64,000 nt of DNA from positions 52,069-116,068 of the forward strand of contig CAMIMS010000001.1 in NCBI GenBank assembly GCA_946221025.1, given 5' to 3'. Source of the stretch: an uncultured Pseudoclavibacter sp. GTDB lineage: Bacteria > Actinomycetota > Actinomycetes > Actinomycetales > Microbacteriaceae. Below are positions 31,196 through 39,266 of this stretch, piece after piece (the first letter of the stretch is position 1; every line of letters starts with the position of its first letter). The translations under genes were made by a program, and so were the position numbers. The notes under the pieces were generated by a model, which saw only the letters and a program-made list of their open reading frames with translations, was not told the origin of the DNA and did no database searches.

Positions 31196-33460
31196 ATGAC
31201 GGAGGCGCCAACCAATAGCGCGATGCGCCGACTCGTGCCACGCATATTCACGCGCGCACCTGAGACGAGCGAGATCGACAGCCTCCTCAAGCGTTTGCGC
31301 AAACGCGACCCGCGGGCGGATATCGCCCTCGTACAGCGCGCGTATGACACAGCGAAGCATTGGCACGAGGGGCAGCGACGCAAGAGCGGCGAGCCGTACA
31401 TCACCCATCCGGTGGCCGTCGCGAACATCCTCGTCGACCTCGGGGTTGGCACGACGACGATTGCCGCAGCGCTGTTGCACGACACCGTCGAAGACACCGA
31501 TTACTCGATTGACCAGCTTCGCGCCGATTTCGGCGACGACGTCGCGATGCTGGTGGATGGCGTCACCAAGCTCGACAAGGTCAAGTACGGTGATTCGGCG
31601 CAGGCCGAAACCGTGCGAAAGATGATCGTGGCGATGTCGAAAGACATTCGTGTGCTCGTCATCAAGCTCGCCGACCGGCTTCATAATGCGCGCACCTGGG
31701 GATTCATGCCTCCAGAATCTGCCAAGCGCAAAGCGACCGAAACGCTCGAAATTTACGCGCCGCTCGCGCACCGCATGGGAATTCAAGCGATGAAAAATGA
31801 GCTTGAAGACCTCTCCTTCGCGATGCTGCATCCGAAGGTCTACAGCGAGATCGAGCACCTCGTCGCGCAGCGACAACCTCAGCGCGAGGCGTACCTGGAG
31901 CGCGTCATTCGTGACGTGCAGGCGGATCTGCGCTCGATGAAGGTGAAGGGCGAGGTCAAGGGGCGGCCGAAAGAGCTCTATTCCATCTACCAGAAGATGG
32001 TCGTTCGTGGCCGCGAGTTCGACGAAATCTACGACCTCACCGCGATTCGCGTGATCGTGGATACCGTGCGGGATTGCTATGCCGTGCTCGGTGCCGTGCA
32101 CGCGAGGTGGACGCCGGTTCCCGGGCGGTTCAAGGACTACATCGCAACGCCCAAGTACAACCTCTACCAATCGCTGCATACGACGGTCATCGGGCCGGAC
32201 GGCAAGCACGTTGAGATCCAGATTCGCACGCTCGCGATGCACCAGCGCGCGGAGTACGGTGTCGCCGCACACTGGCTGTACAAGCACGGATCATCCGGCA
32301 AGACCGCTGCCCCCATTTCACCGGATCCGAAGCAAGCCGGTTCAGAAATGGCGTGGCTTGCCAGGCTCACCGATTGGCAATCGGAGACGACCGATCCGAA
32401 GGAGTTTCTCGACTCCCTGCGCTTCGAGATCGGCTCTCGCGAGGTGTACGTGTTCACCCCGCAGGGGAAAGTCATTACGCTTCCCGAATCGGCAACTCCC
32501 GTCGACTTCGCGTACGCCGTGCACACCGACCTCGGCCACCGCACGATGGGCGCGAAGGTCAATGGGCGGCTCATGCCGCTTGACACGACGCTCGCAACGG
32601 GCGATGTCGTCGAGATTCTCGCCTCGAAGAACCCGGATGCAGGCCCCAAACAGGACTGGCTCGCCTTCGTTGCCTCAGCACGCGCACGCAACAAGATCCG
32701 CCAGTGGTTCTCGAAGGAGCGCCGCGACGAGGCGATTGAGCAGGGCCGCGACCAGGTCGGACGAGCGATGCGTCGCCTCGGCATCCCAATGAACCGGGAT
32801 GTCGTGCAGGAGGCGATGGACGCGGTCGTCGCCCAGCTTCGCTACGCCGATGTGACCGCGCTCTACGCCGCGGTCGGTGACGGCCACGTGTCGACCCAAT
32901 CGGTGATGGAAAAGCTCCGCGCCCAGCTGGGGGGCGAAGAAGAGCAGGAGGCCGAGGAGCTGCCGCCGGTCATGCGCAAACAGCTCGCGCATACCCGGCC
33001 CACCAGCGCATCGGGAGTACTCGTGCGCGGCGCACCCGACATCCTCGTCAAGATCTCCAAATGCTGCACACCGGTGCCGGGGGATGAGATTCTCGGCTTC
33101 GTCACGCACGGTCACGGCGTTTCCGTGCACCGGACCGATTGCTCGAACGCGGCGAATCTGCGCGAGAAAGACCCGGAGCGGCTGATTGAGGTCGAATGGG
33201 ATGAGCACACATCGGCGATCTTCCTGGTCAACATCCAAGTTGAAGCGCTCGATCGGGCGGGGCTGCTCATGGACGTGACGAGAGTCCTCTCCGAGCACAG
33301 CGTGAATATCCTCTCGGCGAATGTGCACACCTCCCGCGATCGCTTCGCGATCTCGCGATTCTCATTCGAAATGGGAGACACGGTGCACCTGGACCGCGTG
33401 CTCAATGCCGTGCGTCGGGTGGAGGGTGTGTACGACGTTTCTCGCGTCACCGCCCTGTAG
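31196..33460 (+). CDS. rel: Bifunctional (p)ppGpp synthetase/hydrolase (Rel)
   Basis: A 754-residue long RSH enzyme controlling the stringent response. Hydrolase HD domain: PYITHPVAVANILVDLG and ALLHDTVEDTDYSID (HDxxED near residue 95), which predicts an active hydrolase. Synthetase domain: GRPKELYSIYQKMV and YDLTAIRVIVDTVRDCYAVL, with TPKYNLYQSLHTTV. TGS domain near residue 416 (VYVFTPQGKVITLPESATP), conserved-cysteine zinc-finger-like region KCCTPVPGDEILGF near 621, and C-terminal ACT domain from about 675. Being the only long RSH here, it is probably bifunctional. It converges on the AbiEi-like gene with a 6-base gap. Confidence 0.95.
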   Translation: MTEAPTNSAMRRLVPRIFTRAPETSEIDSLLKRLRKRDPRADIALVQRAYDTAKHWHEGQRRKSGEPYITHPVAVANILVDLGVGTTTIAAALLHDTVEDTDYSIDQLRADFGDDVAMLVDGVTKLDKVKYGDSAQAETVRKMIVAMSKDIRVLVIKLADRLHNARTWGFMPPESAKRKATETLEIYAPLAHRMGIQAMKNELEDLSFAMLHPKVYSEIEHLVAQRQPQREAYLERVIRDVQADLRSMKVKGEVKGRPKELYSIYQKMVVRGREFDEIYDLTAIRVIVDTVRDCYAVLGAVHARWTPVPGRFKDYIATPKYNLYQSLHTTVIGPDGKHVEIQIRTLAMHQRAEYGVAAHWLYKHGSSGKTAAPISPDPKQAGSEMAWLARLTDWQSETTDPKEFLDSLRFEIGSREVYVFTPQGKVITLPESATPVDFAYAVHTDLGHRTMGAKVNGRLMPLDTTLATGDVVEILASKNPDAGPKQDWLAFVASARARNKIRQWFSKERRDEAIEQGRDQVGRAMRRLGIPMNRDVVQEAMDAVVAQLRYADVTALYAAVGDGHVSTQSVMEKLRAQLGGEEEQEAEELPPVMRKQLAHTRPTSASGVLVRGAPDILVKISKCCTPVPGDEILGFVTHGHGVSVHRTDCSNAANLREKDPERLIEVEWDEHTSAIFLVNIQVEALDRAGLLMDVTRVLSEHSVNILSANVHTSRDRFAISRFSFEMGDTVHLDRVLNAVRRVEGVYDVSRVTAL

Positions 33461-33466
33461 CGACGC

Positions 33467-33994
33467 TCAGGAAGCCGACGCCATCGCGGCGAGCATTGCC
33501 CTCGCGCGTTTGGCGCCCGAACGCCGCGGATTCGCATCGAGCCACTCGATGACCTCGGGTGGGCGAACGCCGAGCCGGGCGAGCAGACGCATCGCCTCGC
33601 GGGGTTCACGGGTCTTGTCGAGCACGCAATCGCACGCCAGCCGCAGGGGAGTGGCAACCTGCACCCCGCCAACCAACGCCCGCTCATCGGGCGCGTAGAT
33701 TCGCTGGTGTCGAACCGTGTCGACCGACCTGCGTGCCTCACCGGTGCGAACCGACGCGATCTCGATCCGTTCGGGAGCATCGCCGACCCCGTAGATCCAG
33801 TGCGCCGCAGCGCCGTAAATGACCTCATCCTCGTCAACGAGGTGCGCAACGGATGCGGCACGCACGGTCGAGGAATCAGGATCGCTAATCGAGCACCACG
33901 AGGCGTAGCTAGCAGACGGGCGCCAGATCTCCCCGTCGAGCCGCATCGCGGACAGCTCGGCAATGGGGAGGCAGTTCAACGGTTTCGCACGCAC
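33467..33994 (-). CDS. AbiEi antitoxin-like protein, orphan
   Basis: A protein of about 175 residues resembling the C-terminal part of the actinobacterial AbiEi-type antitoxin family: LPIAELSAMRLDGEIWRPS at the start, AAAHWIYGVGDAPERIEI (the Ala-Trp/His-Val/Tyr-Gly block), APDERALVGGVQVATPLRLACDCVL and RRSGAKRARAMLAAM at the end. The usual N-terminal winged helix and a partner AbiEii nucleotidyltransferase toxin are both absent. The start is uncertain: the frame opens with a TTG at 34024; I chose the GTG at 33994, which has GGGG just upstream. Such stand-alone genes are frequent in Microbacteriaceae and may have a housekeeping rather than a defence role. Confidence 0.55.
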   Translation of the reverse strand: MRAKPLNCLPIAELSAMRLDGEIWRPSASYASWCSISDPDSSTVRAASVAHLVDEDEVIYGAAAHWIYGVGDAPERIEIASVRTGEARRSVDTVRHQRIYAPDERALVGGVQVATPLRLACDCVLDKTREPREAMRLLARLGVRPPEVIEWLDANPRRSGAKRARAMLAAMASAS

Positions 33995-34049
33995 CGCCCC
34001 ATTGTGAGCGGTCAACTGCGGCAATGGGGCTCCGCGGCGAGCCCTGTGG

Positions 34050-34075
34050 AAAAGCGCGAGAGCGCCGGCGCTTTT
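34050..34075 (-). terminator. Terminator of the DUF349 gene
   Basis: On the minus strand AAAAGCGC and GCGCTTTT form an 8-bp stem around a GC-rich 10-base loop, beginning at the stop codon and ending in a T-run. Confidence 0.55.
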
Positions 34076-35306
34076 AACCGCCGATGGCGTCGAGCCAGGA
34101 ACGGCGTGCTGCGAGCGCTTCTTCAGCGGCCTTCACGGCCTTCTGGTCACCGGCGGCCTCAGCTTCGGCACGCTCACGCTCGAGCTTCGCGATCGCCTCT
34201 TCGAGCTGCGACTGCATGCCTTCGCTGCGCGCCTTCTTTTCGGGGTTCGAGGCTTGCCAGTGGTCGTCATCGAGCTTTCGCACGTGCTGCTCGATCGCAC
34301 GCAGCCTTTCCTCGACAGCGCGGAAGTGCTGCTTGGGCACTCGACCGATTTCATCCCAGCGTCGTTGGATACCGGTCAGCGCTTCGCGGGCTTTCACGCG
34401 ATCGGTCATCTTCGTGATCGGCTCAGCCTCATCAAGCAGCGCCTGCTTCTTCTCGAGGTTCTCCGTGGACTCGGCAAGTTCAGCCGCATCAATCTCGTTC
34501 TTCGCGGCGAAGAGCACATCGCCGGCCGCTTTGAACCGAGCCCACAGCGCGTCGTCGTGCTTGCGGCCGGCGCGTCCTGCCGCCTTCCATTCGTCCAGCA
34601 GACGCCGGTATTCGGGAACACCGTCCGCACCCCTGGGCGCGAGCGCTTCAGCGCGAGCGATGATTCGCTCCTTCTGGTCACGCGCGGTCTTGTGCTGCGC
34701 ATCGAGCTCGGCGAAGAAGGCGCGGCGTTCACTGTCGAGTGTCGAGCGGGCTTCGCGAAAGCGCTTCCAGAGAGCGTTCGCCTCACCCTTTGGAAGTCGG
34801 GGACCGTTCTGCTGGTGGTTTTGCCATTTCTTGAACAGCTCCTCCATCGCCGCGGAGGTCTGCTTCCACTGAATCTGCTTCGGCGGCTGCGCGGCGAGCT
34901 TCTCGGCTTCGACGACGATCGACTCGCGGTGCGCGATCGCCTCGTCCATCTCGGCCTTGCTGCTTGCTTCCTGCTCGCGGCTGAGCTCGGACACCGTGCC
35001 GCCGAGATCTGCGAGACGGGCTTTGAGCTGTGCGAAATCGCCCACGGCGTTCGCCGATTCGATCTGCTTGGCGAGCGAGTCAGCGGATTTCTTCACATCG
35101 GCCGCGGGGGCACCGCGCTTGACGCGCTGTTCAAGCAGCGCCACCTGACCCTCGAGGTCGGAGAATTTGCGGGTGAAGTAGGCGAGTGCTTCTTCGGGGG
35201 TGCCGTCGGGGTACTGGCCGACGCGACGCTCGACGCCGTCCTCGGTGACGTAGACCGTGCCGTCATCGTCGACTCGGCCAAACGGATGCTGATCGGGAGT
35301 AGCCAC
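34074..35306 (-). CDS. DUF349 domain-containing protein
   Basis: A 410-residue, highly charged protein made of repeated three-helix DUF349 units: for example LFKKWQNHQQNGPRLPKGEA, LLDEWKAAGRAGRKHDDALW and IQRRWDEIGRVPKQH, each with the conserved Trp and Arg/Lys. Coiled-coil stretches are likely between and after them (EEAIAKLERERAEAEAAGDQ). The N-terminus FGRVDDDGTVYVTEDG is conserved in actinobacteria. Function is unproven. The GTG at 35306 has GAGGT 6 bases upstream; the frame extends to 35459 with Arg-rich unrelated sequence. The 103-base spacer to the cyclophilin gene has a TAGCAT -10-like hexamer on the minus strand. Confidence 0.9.
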   Translation of the reverse strand: MATPDQHPFGRVDDDGTVYVTEDGVERRVGQYPDGTPEEALAYFTRKFSDLEGQVALLEQRVKRGAPAADVKKSADSLAKQIESANAVGDFAQLKARLADLGGTVSELSREQEASSKAEMDEAIAHRESIVVEAEKLAAQPPKQIQWKQTSAAMEELFKKWQNHQQNGPRLPKGEANALWKRFREARSTLDSERRAFFAELDAQHKTARDQKERIIARAEALAPRGADGVPEYRRLLDEWKAAGRAGRKHDDALWARFKAAGDVLFAAKNEIDAAELAESTENLEKKQALLDEAEPITKMTDRVKAREALTGIQRRWDEIGRVPKQHFRAVEERLRAIEQHVRKLDDDHWQASNPEKKARSEGMQSQLEEAIAKLERERAEAEAAGDQKAVKAAEEALAARRSWLDAIGG

Positions 35307-35409
35307 GGGATACCTCACGGTGAAGACGTTCGTGCGCATGCACGTTTTGCCCAATGCTAGGACATGCACGGGGCGTCTCCGACGCAGCCCGAAAGGACCG
35401 CGGACCCGG

Positions 35410-36222
35410 TTACTGCAGCGAGAACTCGTTGATCGTGACCGGTGCGGCGGGCGGGCCATCGGTCAGCCCGCCTTCGACCCCCTGACTCACGACCTTCTCC
35501 TTCAGCTCGTCAAGGCCCGAGGTCACTTTGCCCATGACGGTGTAACCGCCGGCCTGGTCGCTTGGAATCATCGAATCCTGCGTCACGATGAAGAACTGGC
35601 TGCCCATGCTGGCACCGTCGCCGCCACGGCGAGCCATCGCGATAGTCCCTTCCGGGTACATGTCTCCCTCGGGCGCATTCTCGATCGGACCCCAGTTGTA
35701 GCCGGGCCCACCGGTGCCGGTTCCCTCCGGGTCACCGCACTGAAGCACGTAGATGCCTTCCGTGGTCAGTCGGTGGCAGGGGGTGTTGTTGTAGAAGCCT
35801 TTATTCGCGAGCGTCACGGCCACCGACACCGCCTGAGGCGCAGCGGCACCGTCGTACTCAACCTCGAGTGGAATACCGTTGATATTCATCGTGCCCGTCC
35901 ACGTGCGACCTTCGGCCACCGTGCTCGGGGGAGCGGTTTCGGTAGGAGTGGGCTCGGCCACCGGCTCGGTCGTATCTCCCGGTGCGGCCGTGGGGGTCGG
36001 CTCGGGAGCACCGGCACCGATCTGGGTGTACAGCGTGTGCATCCCTCCGGTGAGAATCACCGCCCCGAGGAGCAGACCGATCGCCCAGCGGTTGTCGCGC
36101 TTTCGCCGTGTCTGCTGCAGGTCGGTGACGACCTCGCGGGCCTCTTCGCGCCGAGCAATCCGTCGCGCCTCGCGCGCCTCGCGCGTGTCAAAGCCCTGCG
36201 AGTTACTGTGGTTTGCAGTCAC
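35410..36222 (-). CDS. Membrane-anchored cyclophilin-type peptidyl-prolyl isomerase
   Basis: A 270-residue protein. A basic cytoplasmic N-terminus (REAREARRIARREEAREV) is followed by one membrane segment near residues 47-63 (WAIGLLLGAVILTGGMHTL), a Pro/Thr/Glu-rich spacer to about residue 105, and a cyclophilin domain outside the membrane. The domain has GFYNNTPCHRLTTEGIYVLQ, GDPEGTGTGGPGY, EGTIAMARRGGDGASMGSQF and FIVTQD, although the usual FHR-type Phe is replaced in the CHRLT block. It probably assists folding of secreted proteins. The start is a GTG with GAGGGAA just upstream; rarA is divergent. Confidence 0.9.
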   Translation of the reverse strand: MTANHSNSQGFDTREAREARRIARREEAREVVTDLQQTRRKRDNRWAIGLLLGAVILTGGMHTLYTQIGAGAPEPTPTAAPGDTTEPVAEPTPTETAPPSTVAEGRTWTGTMNINGIPLEVEYDGAAAPQAVSVAVTLANKGFYNNTPCHRLTTEGIYVLQCGDPEGTGTGGPGYNWGPIENAPEGDMYPEGTIAMARRGGDGASMGSQFFIVTQDSMIPSDQAGGYTVMGKVTSGLDELKEKVVSQGVEGGLTDGPPAAPVTINEFSLQ

Positions 36223-36274
36223 GGTTCCCTCTCACGTCATCGACCCGTCCGGGTCAACCAGCGAGCGATTCTAC

Positions 36275-36280
36275 TAATCT
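36275..36280 (+). promoter_or_regulatory. -10 hexamer implying a leaderless rarA transcript
   Basis: TAATCT ends 6 bases before the rarA ATG at 36287, and no Shine-Dalgarno sequence is present between the divergent genes, so transcription is expected to start at the A of the ATG. A clear -35 is not visible. Confidence 0.45.
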
Positions 36281-36286
36281 CGCGGC

Positions 36287-37606
36287 ATGAGCGATTCGGG
36301 CCTTGGGCTGGGCAGCGTGAGCGCGCCACTCGCGGTCCGCATGCGACCGCGAGACTTGGATGAGGTGGTCGGGCAGCGGCACCTGCTCGCTCCCGGCTCG
36401 CCGCTTCGAACGCTGGCGTCCCCGGATGCCACTCGCGCAGCCACATCCGTGATTCTTTGGGGGCCGCCGGGCACGGGGAAAACGACGCTTGCCGGCGCGA
36501 TCGCGCAAACCTCAGGCCGCCGGTTCGTGCAGCTGTCAGCGATCTCGGCGGGCGTGAAAGACGTCCGCCAGGTGATGGATGAGGCACTGAACAACCGCGA
36601 TCTGTACGGCGTTGGCACAGTGCTCTTTCTCGATGAGATTCACCGCTTCACAAAGGCCCAGCAGGATGCGCTGCTGCCTGGGGTCGAGAACGGCTGGGTG
36701 ACGCTCGTTGCCGCGACGACCGAGAATCCCTCATTTTCCGTCATCACCCCGCTTCTGTCGCGCAGTCTTCTGTTGACGCTCGAACCCCTCACCGATGACG
36801 ACATCACCGAGCTTGTCGAGCGGGCGAGAACGGATGAGCGGGGTCTTCGCGGTGAAATCGACCTCGCGGAAGACGCGAGGCGCACCATCGTCGAATTCGC
36901 GTCGGGCGATGCGAGGCGAGCCCTCACGACGCTCGAAGCCGCGGCCGCGACGGCACAGCAGGTCGAGGCGAGCGAAATCACCGTCGATCACGTGCAGGCC
37001 GCCAGTGATCAGGCGATTCTTCGATACGACCGCGACGGGGATGAGCACTACGACGTGATCTCCGCGTTCATCAAATCGGTTCGCGGCAGCGATCCGGATG
37101 CGGCGCTGCACTACCTTGCGCGAATGATCGTGGCGGGGGAGGACCCGAGATTCATTGCCCGGCGGCTGATTGTGCTGGCGAGCGAAGACATCGGCATGGC
37201 CGACCCGCAGGGTCTGCCCGTCGCCGTTGCGGCAGCGGATGCGGTTCAGCTCATCGGCATGCCCGAGGGACGCATTCCGCTGGCAGAGGCGACGGTGTAC
37301 CTGGCTACCGCACCGAAATCCAATGCCGCGTACGTCGGGGTTGATCAGGCGATCGCGGATGTGAAAGCCGGCAGATCCGGACAGGTTCCCATGCACCTTC
37401 GCGACGGTCACTACGCAGGGTCAAAGCGGCTCGGGCACGGCAAGGGCTACCGGTACCCGCACGACGATGAGCGTGGCGTGCTCGCGCAGCAATACCTTCC
37501 CGACACTCTGGCCGGGGCGTCGTACTACGAGCCCACCGGTCGCGGCTACGAGAGGGAACTGGCAATGCGACTCGAGCGCATTCGACGAATCACCCGCGCG
37601 CAATAG
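36287..37606 (+). CDS. rarA: Replication-associated recombination protein RarA (MgsA)
   Basis: A 439-residue AAA+ ATPase of the clamp-loader-like RarA/WRNIP1 family, acting at stalled replication forks. Signature blocks: [17 protein letters not shown], Walker [13 protein letters not shown] (near residue 64), Walker [21 protein letters not shown] (near 112), sensor 1 [10 protein letters not shown], and the C-terminal tetramer domain including [24 protein letters not shown] sequence and [18 protein letters not shown]. Ends with the family [14 protein letters not shown] block. Divergent from the cyclophilin gene over a 64-base spacer; predicted leaderless. Confidence 0.95.
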   Translation: MSDSGLGLGSVSAPLAVRMRPRDLDEVVGQRHLLAPGSPLRTLASPDATRAATSVILWGPPGTGKTTLAGAIAQTSGRRFVQLSAISAGVKDVRQVMDEALNNRDLYGVGTVLFLDEIHRFTKAQQDALLPGVENGWVTLVAATTENPSFSVITPLLSRSLLLTLEPLTDDDITELVERARTDERGLRGEIDLAEDARRTIVEFASGDARRALTTLEAAAATAQQVEASEITVDHVQAASDQAILRYDRDGDEHYDVISAFIKSVRGSDPDAALHYLARMIVAGEDPRFIARRLIVLASEDIGMADPQGLPVAVAAADAVQLIGMPEGRIPLAEATVYLATAPKSNAAYVGVDQAIADVKAGRSGQVPMHLRDGHYAGSKRLGHGKGYRYPHDDERGVLAQQYLPDTLAGASYYEPTGRGYERELAMRLERIRRITRAQ

Positions 37607-37626
37607 GCGCACGACGTCATTCGGCC

Positions 37627-37656
37627 TTTACCCGTGGAGCGCGGATGGAGTAAGCT
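37627..37656 (+). promoter_or_regulatory. Candidate rpsD promoter
   Basis: TTTACC (37627-37632) and TAAGCT (37651-37656) are 18 bases apart. Transcription would start near 37663, leaving a leader of nearly 200 bases before rpsD. Confidence 0.45.
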
Positions 37657-37662
37657 TCTGCG

Positions 37663-37858
37663 GTCATTCAAGCGGAGTCGTCTGCGGCTGGACGTCCGTT
37701 AGAAGGGTGCACCTCTGTAGCCGAGCCACCCGTGACCGGGCATCCGCCCTGCGTTTGACGCATCCCAGGGGACCTGACCAAACCGTCACCGTCCCGGATG
37801 CGGAGCATCTTCACTGCGCGCTCACGCGCGCCAAACGAACCGAAAGGCTCAACCACTC
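37663..37858 (+). promoter_or_regulatory. Long structured 5' leader of rpsD
   Basis: About 196 bases without a convincing reading frame separate the predicted start site from rpsD. Local hairpins are visible: GATGC-GGA-GCATC (37797-37809) and GCGCG-CTCA-CGCGC (37816-37829), with a possible long-range GGCT/AGCC pairing at the 5' end. S4 is an autoregulator in several bacteria, so a control leader is plausible, but I recognise no named RNA family. Confidence 0.3.
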
Positions 37859-38488
37859 ATGTCCAAGAACTCACGTTCGCGTTCGCAGACGCGCCTCTCG
37901 CGCGCGCTCGGTGTGCCGCTGACCCCGAAGGCTGCGCGCCTGATTGAGAAGCGCCCCTACGCTCCCGGTGAGCACGGTCGCACGCGACGCAAGACCGACT
38001 CTGACTACGCCGTTCGTCTGCGTGAGAAGCAGCGTCTGCGCGCCCAGTACGGCCTTCGCGAGAAGCAGCTTCGCACGACCTTCGAGGAGGCTCGCCGCCA
38101 GCCCGGCCTGACCGGTGAGAACCTGGTGGAGCTGCTCGAGATGCGCCTCGACGCGCTCGTGCTTCGGGCCGGCTTTGCCCGCACCACCGCGCAGGCCCGC
38201 CAGATGGTCGTGCACCGCCACATCCTCGTTGACGGCCAGATCGTTGACCGCCCGTCCTTCCGCGTGAAGCCCGGCCAGCAGATCCACGTCAAGCCCCGCT
38301 CGGAGGAGATGGAGATGTTCCAGGTCGCCGCAGCCGGCGGCCACGCCGAGGTGCTGCCCCCGGTTCCGGGCTACCTCTCGGTCGAGCTCGACAAGCTCAC
38401 CGCCGTGCTCTCGCGCCGTCCGAAGCGTGCCGAAGTGCCCATCCAGTGTGAGGTTCAGCTGGTCGTCGAGTACTACGCGGCTCGCTAA
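37859..38488 (+). CDS. rpsD: 30S ribosomal protein S4
   Basis: A 209-residue primary rRNA-binding protein of the small subunit body. It starts MSKNSRSRSQTRLSRALG, without the zinc-binding Cys set seen in some bacteria (C-minus form). The S4 RNA-binding domain is clear: LEMRLDALVLRAGFARTTAQ then ARQMVVHRHILVDGQIV, and the end PIQCEVQLVVEYYAAR is typical. Unlike in many bacteria it is not in the alpha operon (rpsM-rpsK-rpsD-rpoA); a stand-alone location near alaS is usual for Micrococcales. Own promoter and terminator. Confidence 0.97.
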   Translation: MSKNSRSRSQTRLSRALGVPLTPKAARLIEKRPYAPGEHGRTRRKTDSDYAVRLREKQRLRAQYGLREKQLRTTFEEARRQPGLTGENLVELLEMRLDALVLRAGFARTTAQARQMVVHRHILVDGQIVDRPSFRVKPGQQIHVKPRSEEMEMFQVAAAGGHAEVLPPVPGYLSVELDKLTAVLSRRPKRAEVPIQCEVQLVVEYYAAR

Positions 38489-38498
38489 CCACAACCGC

Positions 38499-38539
38499 AA
38501 CGCAATGACCCCCGGATCCCCTCCGGGGGTCATTGCGTT
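38499..38539 (+). terminator. Terminator of rpsD
   Basis: A perfect 18-bp stem (AACGCAATGACCCCCGGA and complement) around TCCCC, 10 bases after the rpsD stop. Confidence 0.9.
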
Positions 38540-38544
38540 CGCCC

Positions 38545-38550
38545 TATGAT
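38545..38550 (+). promoter_or_regulatory. -10 hexamer upstream of the DUF948 gene
   Basis: TATGAT, a near-consensus -10, lies 54 bases before the ATG and just after the rpsD terminator. The -35 position would overlap the terminator arm and does not match well. Confidence 0.35.
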
Positions 38551-38603
38551 CAATGGATGCGCCCAGAGCGGGCGAGAATAAGTAGCAGCACGCGGAGGAG
38601 CAC

Positions 38604-38978
38604 ATGCAGTTGGACCTTGGAGACATTGCGGGACTGATCGCAGCCGTCGCGTTCCTCGCACTCGTCGTGTTTCTCGCTGTGCCGCTGGTCAAGCTCGGTG
38701 GTGTGCTCGATGAGACCCGCGCGGGCATTCGGGATGCGGTGGACTCGCTCACCCCGACGCTTTCAGAAACGCAGGTGACCGTTCGCGAGGCGAATAAGCA
38801 GCTCGCGAAGGTCGATGGCATTACGACCCAGGTATCCGAAACCACCGATAACGTCTCGAGCCTCGTTGCGCTCACCGCCTCGACGATCGGTAGCCCCCTC
38901 ATCAAGATCGCAGGTGCCGTAGCTGGCATCGGCGCCGGCGTTTCGGCGTTCTTTGGAACCCGGCGGCGCTCGAAGTAG
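38604..38978 (+). CDS. DUF948 domain-containing membrane protein
   Basis: A 124-residue protein with one N-terminal membrane segment (IAGLIAAVAFLALVVFLAVPL, residues 8-29), a long helical region with repeated Thr/Val (LSETQVTVREANKQLAKVDG, VSETTDNVSSLVAL) and a short hydrophobic C-terminus before RRRSK. This is DUF948, a small membrane protein family of unknown function placed before alaS in actinobacteria. CGCGGAGGAGCAC precedes the ATG. Confidence 0.87.
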   Translation: MQLDLGDIAGLIAAVAFLALVVFLAVPLVKLGGVLDETRAGIRDAVDSLTPTLSETQVTVREANKQLAKVDGITTQVSETTDNVSSLVALTASTIGSPLIKIAGAVAGIGAGVSAFFGTRRRSK

Positions 38979-39018
38979 CCGAACCCACGCACGTCTCTAC
39001 CAATTCCGAAAGACCCTC

Positions 39019-39231
39019 ATGCGAAACACCGTTCTCGTCGTCACCGCCGTTGTGGCCGTTGCTGCCGTCACCATCGTCGTCGCGACGAACACCGAGCCCG
39101 GACGGCGTGCAGTTCGCGCCGCGTCCGCTCGATTTGAAGAAGTCGGCCAGGCCGTCCGCGCCGGGTACTCCGCGCGCGTTGAACAGCTCGAATCGCAGAT
39201 TGGCGCGACCTCTCCCGTTCACGCCAAGTAG
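39019..39231 (+). CDS. Small single-pass membrane protein
   Basis: A 70-residue protein that starts MRNTVLVVTAVVAVAAVTIV, a single membrane segment or uncleaved signal, then an amphipathic helix (AVRAASARFEEVGQAVRAGY) and a hydrophilic end. I do not recognise a named family, but small proteins of this type lie between DUF948 and alaS in actinobacteria. The start at 39019 is preferred over the in-frame opening at 38953, which overlaps the DUF948 gene and lacks a hydrophobic start. Probably co-transcribed with both neighbours. Confidence 0.7.
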   Translation: MRNTVLVVTAVVAVAAVTIVVATNTEPGRRAVRAASARFEEVGQAVRAGYSARVEQLESQIGATSPVHAK

Positions 39232-39266
39232 CCGACAGCCCCGCAGCGAGAAAGGTCGCGTCACGC

